A DNA stretch of 38,791 nucleotides from an uncultured Lachnospiraceae bacterium (lineage in GTDB: Bacteria; Bacillota; Clostridia; Lachnospirales; Lachnospiraceae), in contig CANPZI010000025.1 of assembly GCA_947588995.1 (NCBI GenBank), positions 1 through 38,791 of the forward strand, in the 5' to 3' direction. Below, one piece after another: positions 8,429 to 15,930 of this stretch; within the stretch, counting starts at the first letter, position 1; the number at the start of each line of letters is the position of its first letter. The notes beneath the pieces are model-generated. The model made no database searches and was not told where the DNA came from. It saw nothing but the letters and a program-made list of their open reading frames with translations. The position numbers and the translations under genes are program-made.

Positions 8429-10204
8429 TCACTCCGTCCCCCTGCATTCGGAGATCTCCACAAACGCCGTCATCAGATAGAAAGGCGCGGAAAAGACCAT
8501 GAAATAGACATAGCGGAAATCGGTCGCCACAGGCGTCGCGATCATGACAGTGAGATACAGGGCGAAGCTCGGCAGATAGCAGATGAGCTTCGCCTTTTCC
8601 TGTCTGACAAAAGCATTGCCGATGCAGAACAGCAGCAGGCAGAATATTCCGCCCATACTCCAGAGCAGCCCGTACATCGGCAGCATACTGCCCATTTTCA
8701 GCGCAATCTCCTTGCCCTTGACGACAATGGGGCCGCCGATCAGCGGCGTGTGCGATACGCCATACTTTGTCGCGCTGACGCCCTCTGCATCCGCCACCGG
8801 ATAGAAAGAATCCGGATACCAGTATCCGTATGTCTGGTCGATGTAAGCCTGCAGATAATCTCCGGGATAGGCGAGTCCAAGCTGCACCCACAGCCGGAAA
8901 TATTCCCACTTGTGCTGCGCCAGATACTCCTGATCTCCGGCGCGCACCAGTTCTTTCATGTTGTCTGCAAAACCCGGATTGTACAGTTCCTTAATATAGG
9001 TTGTGTCGATGACGCGTTCCACTGCCGCCCGCTGTTCGGCGCTCAGCGGCCTGTCATGGCACAGGACGGCCGCGATCTGCTGCGTCGGGATCGACAACGA
9101 CTCGATCAGATCCGGCTGCGTCACATGGAGCGCATTCATCACCGGATATTTGACGATCACCGCGGTCAGGAGAATCGCCGCAATGGCGGGGAACATTTTT
9201 TTCGCCTGACGGCGGAACGCAAACAGAAAGAAAGGAACGCTGAACAGAAAGCCGTACCAGCCGTTGCTGCGAAACAGGCAGATCATCAGCCCTGCGCAGA
9301 CAAACATGACAAGTTCCGCCGTGCCGCACTTTTTCATCAGGCGCAGCAGGCTGCAGCTAAACAGCATCACTGCCGCCGCAAAGGGTATGTCTTTCCAGAT
9401 CGTGACGGAAAATACCGCATGGTACGGCACCAGCCCATAGAAGAGTGTGATGAGAATCAAGAGCGCCGGACGGACATGATACCACTCCAGCGTCCTCAGG
9501 AAATAATAGACGCCGAAAGCCAGAAAACACATCTGGAAGAACGTGTAAAGCGCAACCGCCGACACCATGTCGCCGGTGAGGAAATACCCGATGTGATAGA
9601 ACAGTGAAAAGAGCATGGTATGTACAAACGGGTGATGATTGCTGTATCCGATCACGCCGATGACCTGCTCCAGCTGGTTGATGCTGTCCGGCGTCATGAC
9701 GCCCGGATACTGATACAGATAGTAAGGAAGCCAGCACAGCAGACAGCCCGCAAAGCACCAGAGACAGATCTTCCGGTCCGCAGGCTGTCCGGCCTCCCCG
9801 CAGAGCAGCCGTCTCAGCGTCTCCCTGTCGCCGCTGTAGGAGAAGAGAAAGAGAAGCAGTTTGTAAAAGCAGACAAAAAAGCCGATAAAAACCGCGGCCA
9901 GTACAATGCCCCGATAAAGCCCGTTCGTCAGCGTCTCCACATAGCGCCTGTAGTCCACCAGCATGTAAAACATCGTATATACCGCGGACAAAAGCATCGC
10001 CGCCGCACGCGCCGTCCGCGTGTAGGCGAACGTCTTGACCGACAGACGGAGGCTGATATGCCTGTAGAGGAAATAAGCCAGCAGGAAGATCACTCCCGTC
10101 AGGAGGTTCCCCGGCTCCATATTGCCGGCTTTCATGAGGGCCCACGAGGTAAAAAAGCTCTCCGCCAGATTCAGTATCATGAGTTTGATGTCTTTGGTAT
10201 TCAT
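8429..10204 (-). CDS. DUF6020-like polytopic membrane protein
   Basis: The 591-residue protein has about twelve hydrophobic segments. Loop motifs YPGVMTPDSINQ and NHHPFVHT, followed by a large hydrophilic region (about 400-480), match what I remember of the DUF6020 family, whose membrane fold resembles GT-C glycosyltransferases. Function is not established. A promoter (10211-10238) ends only 6 nt before the ATG at 10204 and no Shine-Dalgarno sequence is present, so the mRNA may be leaderless. The gene follows the CotH operon in the same direction and could also be read by readthrough from it. Surface glycan or polymer work is a guess from context. Confidence 0.7.
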   Translation of the reverse strand: MNTKDIKLMILNLAESFFTSWALMKAGNMEPGNLLTGVIFLLAYFLYRHISLRLSVKTFAYTRTARAAAMLLSAVYTMFYMLVDYRRYVETLTNGLYRGIVLAAVFIGFFVCFYKLLLFLFSYSGDRETLRRLLCGEAGQPADRKICLWCFAGCLLCWLPYYLYQYPGVMTPDSINQLEQVIGVIGYSNHHPFVHTMLFSLFYHIGYFLTGDMVSAVALYTFFQMCFLAFGVYYFLRTLEWYHVRPALLILITLFYGLVPYHAVFSVTIWKDIPFAAAVMLFSCSLLRLMKKCGTAELVMFVCAGLMICLFRSNGWYGFLFSVPFFLFAFRRQAKKMFPAIAAILLTAVIVKYPVMNALHVTQPDLIESLSIPTQQIAAVLCHDRPLSAEQRAAVERVIDTTYIKELYNPGFADNMKELVRAGDQEYLAQHKWEYFRLWVQLGLAYPGDYLQAYIDQTYGYWYPDSFYPVADAEGVSATKYGVSHTPLIGGPIVVKGKEIALKMGSMLPMYGLLWSMGGIFCLLLFCIGNAFVRQEKAKLICYLPSFALYLTVMIATPVATDFRYVYFMVFSAPFYLMTAFVEISECRGTE

Positions 10205-10210
10205 ACTCTT

Positions 10211-10238
10211 ATTATACCGATTCCGAAAAGATTTTCCA
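10211..10238 (-). promoter_or_regulatory. Promoter placing transcription start at the ATG
   Basis: TGGAAA (10238-10233), a 16-bp spacer and a perfect TATAAT (10216-10211) are read on the minus strand. The ATG at 10204 lies where transcription would begin. Confidence 0.5.
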
Positions 10239-10253
10239 CCGCTATTTTAGCGG
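10239..10253 (-). terminator. Hairpin at the end of the CotH gene (weak terminator)
   Basis: CCGCTA and TAGCGG form a 6-bp stem with a 3-nt loop overlapping the CotH stop codon. It is followed by TGGAAAATCTTTT, only a poor T tract. Confidence 0.4.
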
Positions 10254-12283
10254 ACCAGCAAAAGCAGCGACGCCTCTTCATCCTGCTCGTCAAAGGAAAC
10301 ATACTGCAGTGATGCCGCATCGAGCGCCGCTCCTGTCTCCGCGTCCAGCACCATGATTCTCACGGCTGCCGCATCGGCCTCCGCCATGCTTTCCGCATAT
10401 GCCCTCTCCGTCTCCGTCCAATCCTCCTCTCCCACAATCTTTCTCTGTGCGCCGCCGCGCAGCACGAACACGCCGCCCCGGCTGCCGGCATTCTCCCGTG
10501 TCAGCCCAAGCGCCGCAAAGGACGGCGCATACCGCTCATCCTGCCAGACGACGTCGTCGTTTATGGCAAGTAACGCCGTACAGTCCGCATATTGCAGAGC
10601 CTGCAGATAATATACCGCATCGCTCACAGTGGCGAACTCCACGTTCAGTTCGTAACCCGTTCTGCCATCCTCGTGAGTCCGGTTCAGTTTTTCATAGTAG
10701 CGGTCAGTCTCCTGAAGCCGCGCTGACACATATTCCCGAAAACGCCCGAGGCCGTCCGCCGCGTCCGCGTAGCTGCCCTCCGGCCACCGCTCCATCTCCC
10801 GAAGATATGCACCCGACAGATAGATGTCCGCCTCGTATTCATCCAGCATCTCCCCGATCGCCTCCTGCGACCATGCCGTCTCCCGCAGCTTTCGGTATTT
10901 TGCATAGATGCGGTCCCATGCCTCCTCATCGCCGTTTACCAGAATCTGGTTCAGATAGCCGCTCTGCATCAGAATGTGATTGGACGGCGTAAGCTGGTAC
11001 GGCGTCACAAGATTGGTGGCAAGATCGTTGATAAACCAGTTGCCCCAGGTGAGATCCATGTCCCAGGGCGCGTACAGCGCCGTCGGCCCGTCCTCTCCCT
11101 CCCGGATGGCCAGATACAGATTTTTGACCATCTTGCCGTTGACATTGTCCCCGCCCTGTATCAGATTATAAAACAGGACAATATCTATGGCATTGTCGAT
11201 ATCGATTCCCTCATACAGCCTCGCCGTGTCATTGCGGTTTTCCCACAGCAGATACTCATAGTCCAGCAGAGGCTTCCAGTTGCGCGCCGCTTCATGGAAT
11301 GTGCCTTTGATCCGGAATCCCACAGGATTGCCTCCCTCGGTAAAAGCGATATTGCCGTCCGTAGACCAGAGCACCCCTTTGTACAGACCGTCTTTGTCGG
11401 AATCGGGATCCAGCGAAAGCTGCTTCTCATCGACCGGATAGCCCAGCGCATACAATCCCCAATACTCTCCGTTCAGGAACAGTTCCAGATATCTGTATTC
11501 CGTGCCGGTGTCGATCCCCTGCGCGTTATCCGCAGCACAGGAGGCTTTCCACAGGTTGGTACAGAATACGTTCCTCACTTTCTCCTGATCGTTGTACGCC
11601 GGATAGAGAATCCAGTCGTCGTCCTGACGCATTCCCAGCAGCGCCGTCTGGTTCGGACGGGTGTGATTGCCGGCAGAATCCGTGACGAGAGACAGGCGGT
11701 ATCCTTTTTTCGGAAGCACTTTCGTCGTGTTGCCCCGCACATGGATCGTGCCGTCGGATACGGCGACGCGCCTGAGGGTTCCGGCGGCGTTATCAAACAG
11801 CGTCATAGACATGGCGGTCATATCTTCCCCGATCTCCCCGCCCTCATATTCGATATTCATGAGGGGAAGCGTCGTACATTTCAGTTCATACCGCGCATAG
11901 GCGCCGTCCGTGTACAGGAGAAACGGTATGGCAGCATTGTCGGCGATCAGCTCGTCTGTGATCTCCCGTTCCAAAAAAGCGATCCGCACGCCTCTTTCTC
12001 TGCTCCGTATCCTGATATGCGGATCATATGCCCCGCTGCTTCCCTGTACCAGCGAATAGTAATAGGTGCCGGAGCGCAGGTCGAGGTGCAGCGTTTCCCC
12101 ATCGAAGATAATCGCCTCCGGCAAGCCCAGAAACGCGCTTCGCTGCGCTGTGATTTTCTCAAATTCGCTCTCATCCACCACGCACGCGGAATAGCGCACC
12201 CCGCCAGCCGCAGCGCGAAGCAGGCACGCTCCGGCAAACAGCGACGCGAACAATATGAACAGGCCAAGCGCTTTCTTCATCAC
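10247..12283 (-). CDS. CotH-family kinase-like surface protein
   Basis: The 678-residue protein has an N-terminal hydrophobic signal (about 4-28). A Cys20 in a weak lipobox makes a lipoprotein possible. The CotH domain covers about 140-500: the nucleotide-loop-like HVRGNTTK (182-188) with KKGYRL, then DNVNGK-VKNLYL (about 379-391), then the metal-binding-like PWDMDLTWGN (406-415). CotH proteins are atypical Fam20-related protein kinases, first known from the spore coat. The C-terminal part (about 540-678) is unassigned. The start overlaps the DUF4956 stop by 4 nt, indicating translational coupling in a VTC-DUF4956-CotH operon. The set may make or attach a phosphorylated surface product; this is inference. 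Confidence 0.85.
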   Translation of the reverse strand: MMKKALGLFILFASLFAGACLLRAAAGGVRYSACVVDESEFEKITAQRSAFLGLPEAIIFDGETLHLDLRSGTYYYSLVQGSSGAYDPHIRIRSRERGVRIAFLEREITDELIADNAAIPFLLYTDGAYARYELKCTTLPLMNIEYEGGEIGEDMTAMSMTLFDNAAGTLRRVAVSDGTIHVRGNTTKVLPKKGYRLSLVTDSAGNHTRPNQTALLGMRQDDDWILYPAYNDQEKVRNVFCTNLWKASCAADNAQGIDTGTEYRYLELFLNGEYWGLYALGYPVDEKQLSLDPDSDKDGLYKGVLWSTDGNIAFTEGGNPVGFRIKGTFHEAARNWKPLLDYEYLLWENRNDTARLYEGIDIDNAIDIVLFYNLIQGGDNVNGKMVKNLYLAIREGEDGPTALYAPWDMDLTWGNWFINDLATNLVTPYQLTPSNHILMQSGYLNQILVNGDEEAWDRIYAKYRKLRETAWSQEAIGEMLDEYEADIYLSGAYLREMERWPEGSYADAADGLGRFREYVSARLQETDRYYEKLNRTHEDGRTGYELNVEFATVSDAVYYLQALQYADCTALLAINDDVVWQDERYAPSFAALGLTRENAGSRGGVFVLRGGAQRKIVGEEDWTETERAYAESMAEADAAAVRIMVLDAETGAALDAASLQYVSFDEQDEEASLLLLVR

Positions 12284-12936
12284 AGAATATCCTCGCTGTC
12301 ATATTCGATGAGGGAGGACCGCTCCACGCCCGCCTCACGTATATCCGCCATAAGCTCCTGCGGATCTTTGAGCGACAGCTCGATCACCATATCCAGACCG
12401 TCGCCCGCATAATTCCTGCTCTTGATGCGGTAACGGGAGGTATGCGCCGCGATCCTGTCCGTGACAGAGCTTTCCGCTTCCGTGCCACAGTGCAGCACCA
12501 GCACAAACGGTTTCCTGCCGAGACGGATATGTTCAAAGCAGAGCAGGACGACGGTGACCATCAGGGAAGTCAGCACCGCCAGCTCGTACAATTGGCACCC
12601 GCAGGTGATGCCGATGTGGACGGACCACATCAGGTACAGCATATCGACGGGATCTTTGACGGCCGTCCTGAAGCGCAGGATCGCCAGCGCGCCGATCGTG
12701 CCCAGAGTGATGACGATATTGGACTGTAAGCTGAAAATAATCGTGGAGATAAAAAACGGCAGAACCGCGATACAGATATGAAACGATCTGTTGTAGAATG
12801 CTCTGTGAGAGACAAGCCTGTATACGATAAATTCATATACGCTTAGAATCAGTACCATCAACAGCACTGAAAGAATGATTTTTGCCCCCCCCCACCACGG
12901 GATTGGCGTAGGCGCTCGTAATGTTTTCAAGTACAT
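12280..12936 (-). CDS. DUF4956 membrane protein with poly-G frame break near its start
   Basis: The intact frame from the ATG at 12936 gives 218 residues with about four N-terminal membrane segments and a cytoplasmic ACT-like C-terminal part, matching DUF4956. That ATG has no usable Shine-Dalgarno. The ATG at 12952 follows GAGAGGAAA at ideal spacing, but its frame (MSIIQDVLENITSAYANP) crosses nine G at 12885-12893 and stops at 12833-12835 after 39 codons. With eight G it would run into AKIILSVLL and the whole domain. So the gene is phase-variable, or carries a natural or sequencing indel. It lies between VTC and CotH genes and overlaps CotH by 4 nt. Family call is good; function unknown. Confidence 0.8.
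   Translation of the reverse strand: MYLKTLRAPTPIPWWGGAKIILSVLLMVLILSVYEFIVYRLVSHRAFYNRSFHICIAVLPFFISTIIFSLQSNIVITLGTIGALAILRFRTAVKDPVDMLYLMWSVHIGITCGCQLYELAVLTSLMVTVVLLCFEHIRLGRKPFVLVLHCGTEAESSVTDRIAAHTSRYRIKSRNYAGDGLDMVIELSLKDPQELMADIREAGVERSSLIEYDSEDIL
12885..12893. repeat. Nine-base G/C tract inside the DUF4956 coding start
   Basis: The run reads as nine G on the coding strand, in codons for Gly-Gly. Losing one G would join the well-placed start at 12952 to the body of the gene. Confidence 0.9.
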
Positions 12937-12982
12937 CCTGTATAATGCTCATTGTATTTCCTCTCTTTCTTATGTGATAGAG

Positions 12983-13684
12983 TCATTGTCTTCCCATTGC
13001 CTGCAGCTTTTTCCTGCCCAGCGAATACTTGGAAAAAGACGACTGGATCAGATGATGCTCCGTGACAATATGCCTGATATAGGATGGCAGGATATGGTCG
13101 AATTTGACTTCCAGCACATGCTGTCCCGTCTCCTGCAGCGGATAGCGCAGATAACTTCCATCCGCGAAATGCTCAAAATCGTCGGCAGCGGATATCTTCT
13201 GGTCCATCGTGATCCGTATGTTGGCGGTCTTCTCGACATAGGCGCGGCGCTCAAAGTCAATCATCGCTTTCGGTGCGAGAAGCCCAGTCATACATCGGAC
13301 ACAAAAGCGCCGAAGCAGTTCTTCGTCCGTCTGCCAGAACACTTCTCCTGCGCGCCCCTCCATAATCATCGCCAGCTCCCCGGTCGTGATCGGGCAGCTC
13401 TCCTTGTGGCAGCGCCCGTCCGTCTTTTCTTTGCGTTCCAGCCGCATCCTGTCACTGCGGTCGTTATAGTAGCGCACACGGTATTTGACCCGTTCCGACA
13501 GCCCCAGATCGTTCGCCCGGACGCTGCTGTCCCTGTAATCGTCGAAATAGAGGCTGTGAATGCAGTAGCTGCCGTCCGCGCCGCCGTATTCGTCCCGCTC
13601 CATAACCGCGTCCAGTCTGCTGCCTATTATCCGCAGTTCGTTCAGGCTGCAGCAGTACTTCCACTCGTTTCGGTATACTTTCAA
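12983..13684 (-). CDS. VTC-domain protein (polyphosphate polymerase-like)
   Basis: This protein of about 233 residues has the VTC fold: a tunnel-type domain rich in basic residues, with RNEWKY at the start, SLYFDD, RVKYRVRYY, LERKEK, and LEVKFDHILP near the end. In yeast Vtc4 this domain makes polyphosphate from ATP. Bacterial copies occur with CotH and DUF4956 and their product is unknown. I chose the TTG at 13684: it follows GGGGAGGTGGG, and homologous sequence begins there. A strong promoter at 13745-13774 would transcribe from about 13738, inside the longer ATG frame (13795). It ends 30 bp before the best DUF4956 start and opens the operon. Confidence 0.85.
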   Translation of the reverse strand: MKVYRNEWKYCCSLNELRIIGSRLDAVMERDEYGGADGSYCIHSLYFDDYRDSSVRANDLGLSERVKYRVRYYNDRSDRMRLERKEKTDGRCHKESCPITTGELAMIMEGRAGEVFWQTDEELLRRFCVRCMTGLLAPKAMIDFERRAYVEKTANIRITMDQKISAADDFEHFADGSYLRYPLQETGQHVLEVKFDHILPSYIRHIVTEHHLIQSSFSKYSLGRKKLQAMGRQ

Positions 13685-13744
13685 TTTCCCACCTCCCCAC
13701 CACGATGACCAGACGTCATTGTCCTCCGCTTCCAAACCAATGAC

Positions 13745-13774
13745 ATCATACTCCCGCCCGATTATTTTTGTCAA
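13745..13774 (-). promoter_or_regulatory. Promoter of the VTC-DUF4956-CotH operon
   Basis: TTGACA (13774-13769), an 18-bp spacer and TATGAT (13750-13745) are read on the minus strand, about 60 bp before the TTG start of the VTC gene. Confidence 0.75.
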
Positions 13775-13804
13775 CGGGTGCGGATATGAATGCATTTTCC
13801 TTTT

Positions 13805-14089
13805 TCAGCTTAAAGTTACGGATATTTTTTTCCCAAGTGATTCCGCTATTTTGATCAAAAAATCCAAACTCGGATTATAATTTCCGCTTTCCAATCTTGA
13901 AATATTACTTTTCTGCGTCCCCACTCTCTTAGCAAGTTCCGCCTGTGTTATGTTCTGTTCTTTCCTTGCCCTGATAATCTGTTCGATCGCTTCATATCTG
14001 GGACGTAATTTTTCATACTCTATTCTAAACTCCGCGTCCTTAAGCATATCGACTTTTACTTCTTCAAAAGATATTCCTGATTTACTCAT
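13805..14089 (-). CDS. HigA-like antitoxin, XRE-family HTH
   Basis: The 94-residue protein has an N-terminal helical part (about 1-35) and an XRE helix-turn-helix (about 36-90; ITQAELAKRVGTQKSNISRLESG). In HigBA-type systems this protein neutralises the toxin and represses the operon. Its ATG overlaps the toxin stop by 4 nt (ATGA), the toxin-first order typical of higBA. The upstream palindrome at 14468-14485 is a likely operator. Confidence 0.9.
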   Translation of the reverse strand: MSKSGISFEEVKVDMLKDAEFRIEYEKLRPRYEAIEQIIRARKEQNITQAELAKRVGTQKSNISRLESGNYNPSLDFLIKIAESLGKKISVTLS

Positions 14090-14454
14090 GAGCTGGATCT
14101 CCTTTTATAATCTTCCATATATTTTTTTGCTTTCTTTATTTCTTTTTCCGGAGTTTTCATAGTTTTTTTGATAAAGCCATGCAGCAATACAAACTTATTG
14201 TTGTAATAAGTAAAATAAAATATTCTTGCTGTATCACTTGAAAACCTTATTCGCAGTTCATACAATCCTTCATTTCCTTTTCCTTTGATAGGCTTTACGT
14301 ATGGCTCTCTCAATTCAGCACCTAACTTTTTTAATAATTCGATATCGCTAAAAGCTTTGGCTCTCAGCTTCGGACTAAGTGAATACAAAAAATCCCGCAC
14401 CGGAACCCTGCCATTTTCTTTCATATAAAAATCCAATTCAATAATTATGCTCAC
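14086..14454 (-). CDS. HigB/RelE-like toxin (phage-derived Gp49-like family)
   Basis: The 122 residues fit the HigB/Gp49 family of RelE-fold mRNA interferases. Visible family marks are PVRDFLYSL near residue 17, the basic YVKPIKGK-N-GLYELRIRF core and RIFYF-Y-NKFVLLHGFIKKT. The C-terminal KKAKKYMEDYKRR is basic. The frame begins with GTG at 14454, overlapping its own AGGAGG; homologous sequence starts there, so translation may use this or a rare ATA/ATT codon just after, while the first ATG (14424) would drop ten family-like residues. It cleaves translated mRNA in characterised relatives. Its codon use is more AT-rich than its neighbours, which suggests transfer. Confidence 0.88.
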   Translation of the reverse strand: MSIIIELDFYMKENGRVPVRDFLYSLSPKLRAKAFSDIELLKKLGAELREPYVKPIKGKGNEGLYELRIRFSSDTARIFYFTYYNNKFVLLHGFIKKTMKTPEKEIKKAKKYMEDYKRRSSS

Positions 14455-14465
14455 CTCCTACCGCA

Positions 14466-14494
14466 ATGTTATCATATAAGATAACTTTTGTCAA
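14466..14494 (-). promoter_or_regulatory. Toxin-antitoxin promoter with embedded operator
   Basis: TTGACA (14494-14489), a 17-bp spacer and TAACAT (14471-14466) form the promoter. GTTATC-TTATAT-GATAAC at 14468-14485 is a perfect 6-bp inverted repeat filling the spacer and overlapping the -10, as expected for autorepression by the HTH antitoxin. Confidence 0.75.
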
Positions 14495-14521
14495 TAACTG
14501 AGAAAACCTCGAAAATCCTGC

Positions 14522-14677
14522 GGATGATCTGCGGAACCCAAGAGATGAACCTCGATTCCGCTGCGCTCCATCTCGGTCATCTCTTGGATTCCTATGGAAT
14601 CTCGGATATATAAAAAAGCACAGCCGCAAGTAAACTTGCGTTGTGCTTTTTCCATATCCTCGTTCCGCAGATCATCC
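14522..14677. repeat. Inverted-repeat-bounded element containing the rpsI terminator
   Basis: GGATGATCTGCGGAAC at 14522-14537 is repeated as a perfect 16-bp inverted copy at 14662-14677, immediately after the rpsI stop. Inside are a hairpin with arms CCAAGAGATGA (14538-14548) and TCATCTCTTGG (14577-14587), a small GATTCC/GGAATC hairpin, and the terminator at 14612-14651. No gene is present. It could be a MITE-like relic or a chance nested structure. Confidence 0.65.
14612..14651 (-). terminator. Terminator of rplM-rpsI
   Basis: A long stem is formed by AAAAAGCACA with TGTGCTTTTT and an inner CGCAAGT/ACTTGCG, followed by a T run. The A/T runs on both sides make it potentially bidirectional. 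Confidence 0.85.
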
Positions 14678-15085
14678 TTATCTCTTTGAAAACTGTGGTG
14701 CTCTTCTTGCGGCTTTGAGGCCGTATTTCTTACGCTCTTTCATGCGGGGATCTCTGGTGAGATAGCCCGCCGCTTTCAGGGTCGGCCTGTAATCTGCGTC
14801 CGCCTGCAGAAGGGCTCTCGCGATACCGTGTCTCACCGCGCCGGCCTGGCCTGTGAAGCCGCCGCCCTTGACCGTGACGATCGCATCAAACTTATCTGCG
14901 GTGTCCGTAGCCGCGAAAGGCTGGCGCACGATAACCTTGAGCGTCTCCAGACCAAAGTAATCGTCGATATCTCTCTTGTTGATCGTGATCTGCCCTTTAC
15001 CCGGTACCAAATATACTCTGGCCACAGAAGTTTTTCTTCTGCCGGTTCCGTAATATTTTGCTGCTGTTTTAGCTGACTTAGCCAT
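14678..15085 (-). CDS. rpsI: Ribosomal protein S9
   Basis: The 135 residues match S9 of the 30S head: the [14 protein letters not shown] opening and the C-terminal tail [11 protein letters not shown] that reaches the P-site tRNA. The N-terminus has a short lysine/alanine extension. It is cotranscribed with rplM (gap 29 bp) and followed by a strong terminator. Confidence 0.97.
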   Translation of the reverse strand: MAKSAKTAAKYYGTGRRKTSVARVYLVPGKGQITINKRDIDDYFGLETLKVIVRQPFAATDTADKFDAIVTVKGGGFTGQAGAVRHGIARALLQADADYRPTLKAAGYLTRDPRMKERKKYGLKAARRAPQFSKR

Positions 15086-15114
15086 TCTTATTTTCTCCTT
15101 TCAGTCCTTGCGAA

Positions 15115-15543
15115 TTAAAACGTCAATACTTCCGGCTTCTGCGCCGCCTGCTTGTGCTCAGGGCCTACGTATACATGAAGCTTCGTATACATCTGTCTTC
15201 CCAAGGGTCCTTTCGGGAGCATACCTTTGACCGCGTGCTCAATCACTCTCTCGGGATGTGTCTTCATCATATCCCGCAGCGTCGTCTCTTTCATGCCGCC
15301 CACATAGTCGGAGTGATGATAGTAGATCTTCTGATCCAGCTTCTTGCCGGTCACTTTCACTTTCTCGGCGTTGACTACGATCACATAGTCGCCCGTGTCC
15401 ATGTGCGGTGTAAAGATAGGCTTGTTTTTGCCTCTTAAAACCTTAGCGACCTCGGATGCCAAACGGCCGAGGGTCATATCTGTCGCATCGACTACATACC
15501 ATTTTCTCTCGATTGTAGCCGGACTTGCCATAAACGTCTTCAT
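15115..15543 (-). CDS. rplM: Ribosomal protein L13
   Basis: The 142 residues match L13, an early-assembling 50S protein: [19 protein letters not shown], then [18 protein letters not shown] and the [21 protein letters not shown] block. The ATG at 15543 follows GGAGG; the frame is open 34 codons further upstream but that part is leader. It is the first gene of rplM-rpsI, behind a leader of about 270 nt. Confidence 0.97.
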   Translation of the reverse strand: MKTFMASPATIERKWYVVDATDMTLGRLASEVAKVLRGKNKPIFTPHMDTGDYVIVVNAEKVKVTGKKLDQKIYYHHSDYVGGMKETTLRDMMKTHPERVIEHAVKGMLPKGPLGRQMYTKLHVYVGPEHKQAAQKPEVLTF

Positions 15544-15812
15544 GATATTACCTCCATCGTAACGATTCGTCTTTCGACTTTCTGTGCCGCTGCGACGATT
15601 CCCAGGGACGGATGTCCGGGCCGCCTCTCTGAACCCGCCAGACAACGGACAATACTTGCTGCGATATTACGAACTGAAACACGCTCTGCGAGTTTCACTC
15701 GTTATCGCGGCACTCGCCAAATTGACAAGCAAGCTTGTCAGCTTGGCTCATTGCTCGCGTAAAAAAATACCCTGCCGGGGCTTTGGCCGGGCACTTTCAA
15801 ACACTGTCACAG
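15544..15812 (-). promoter_or_regulatory. Structured 5' leader of rplM-rpsI
   Basis: The roughly 270-nt untranslated leader starts with an attenuator-like hairpin (15761-15793). It then has a hairpin TGACAAGC/GCTTGTCA and a CGAGT-GAA-ACTCG hairpin. L13 operons in Firmicutes are known to carry leaders for autoregulation; I cannot match this one to a defined model. No gene is seen here. Confidence 0.55.
15761..15793 (-). terminator. Attenuator-like terminator early in the L13 leader
   Basis: On the minus strand a GC-rich hairpin formed by TGCCCGG and CCCGGCA (one mismatch) is followed by GGGTA and seven T. It sits about 20-50 nt after the predicted transcription start, so it could end transcription before rplM. 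Confidence 0.55.
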
Positions 15813-15818
15813 TTACCT

Positions 15819-15847
15819 ATTATATTATACGCTTCCAAGCGTGTCAA
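15819..15847 (-). promoter_or_regulatory. Strong promoter of rplM-rpsI
   Basis: Perfect TTGACA (15847-15842), 17 bp, perfect TATAAT (15824-15819) on the minus strand. Confidence 0.9.
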
Positions 15848-15930
15848 CCTATTTTTTGCTTGATTTTTCCCGCCCGGACTATATTATATAAAGTAAGAAC
15901 GGTGCAGTCGCACAGACGGAGACAAACGCT

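Noticed and set aside
10976..12412. Plus-strand open frame of 478 codons opposite CotH
   Set aside because: Antisense of a well-supported CotH gene in GC-rich DNA; no ribosome binding site or family similarity.
13685..13795. ATG at 13795 as the start of the VTC gene
   Set aside because: A strong promoter lies inside this stretch and the first 37 residues have no VTC similarity; TTG at 13684 has a strong Shine-Dalgarno.
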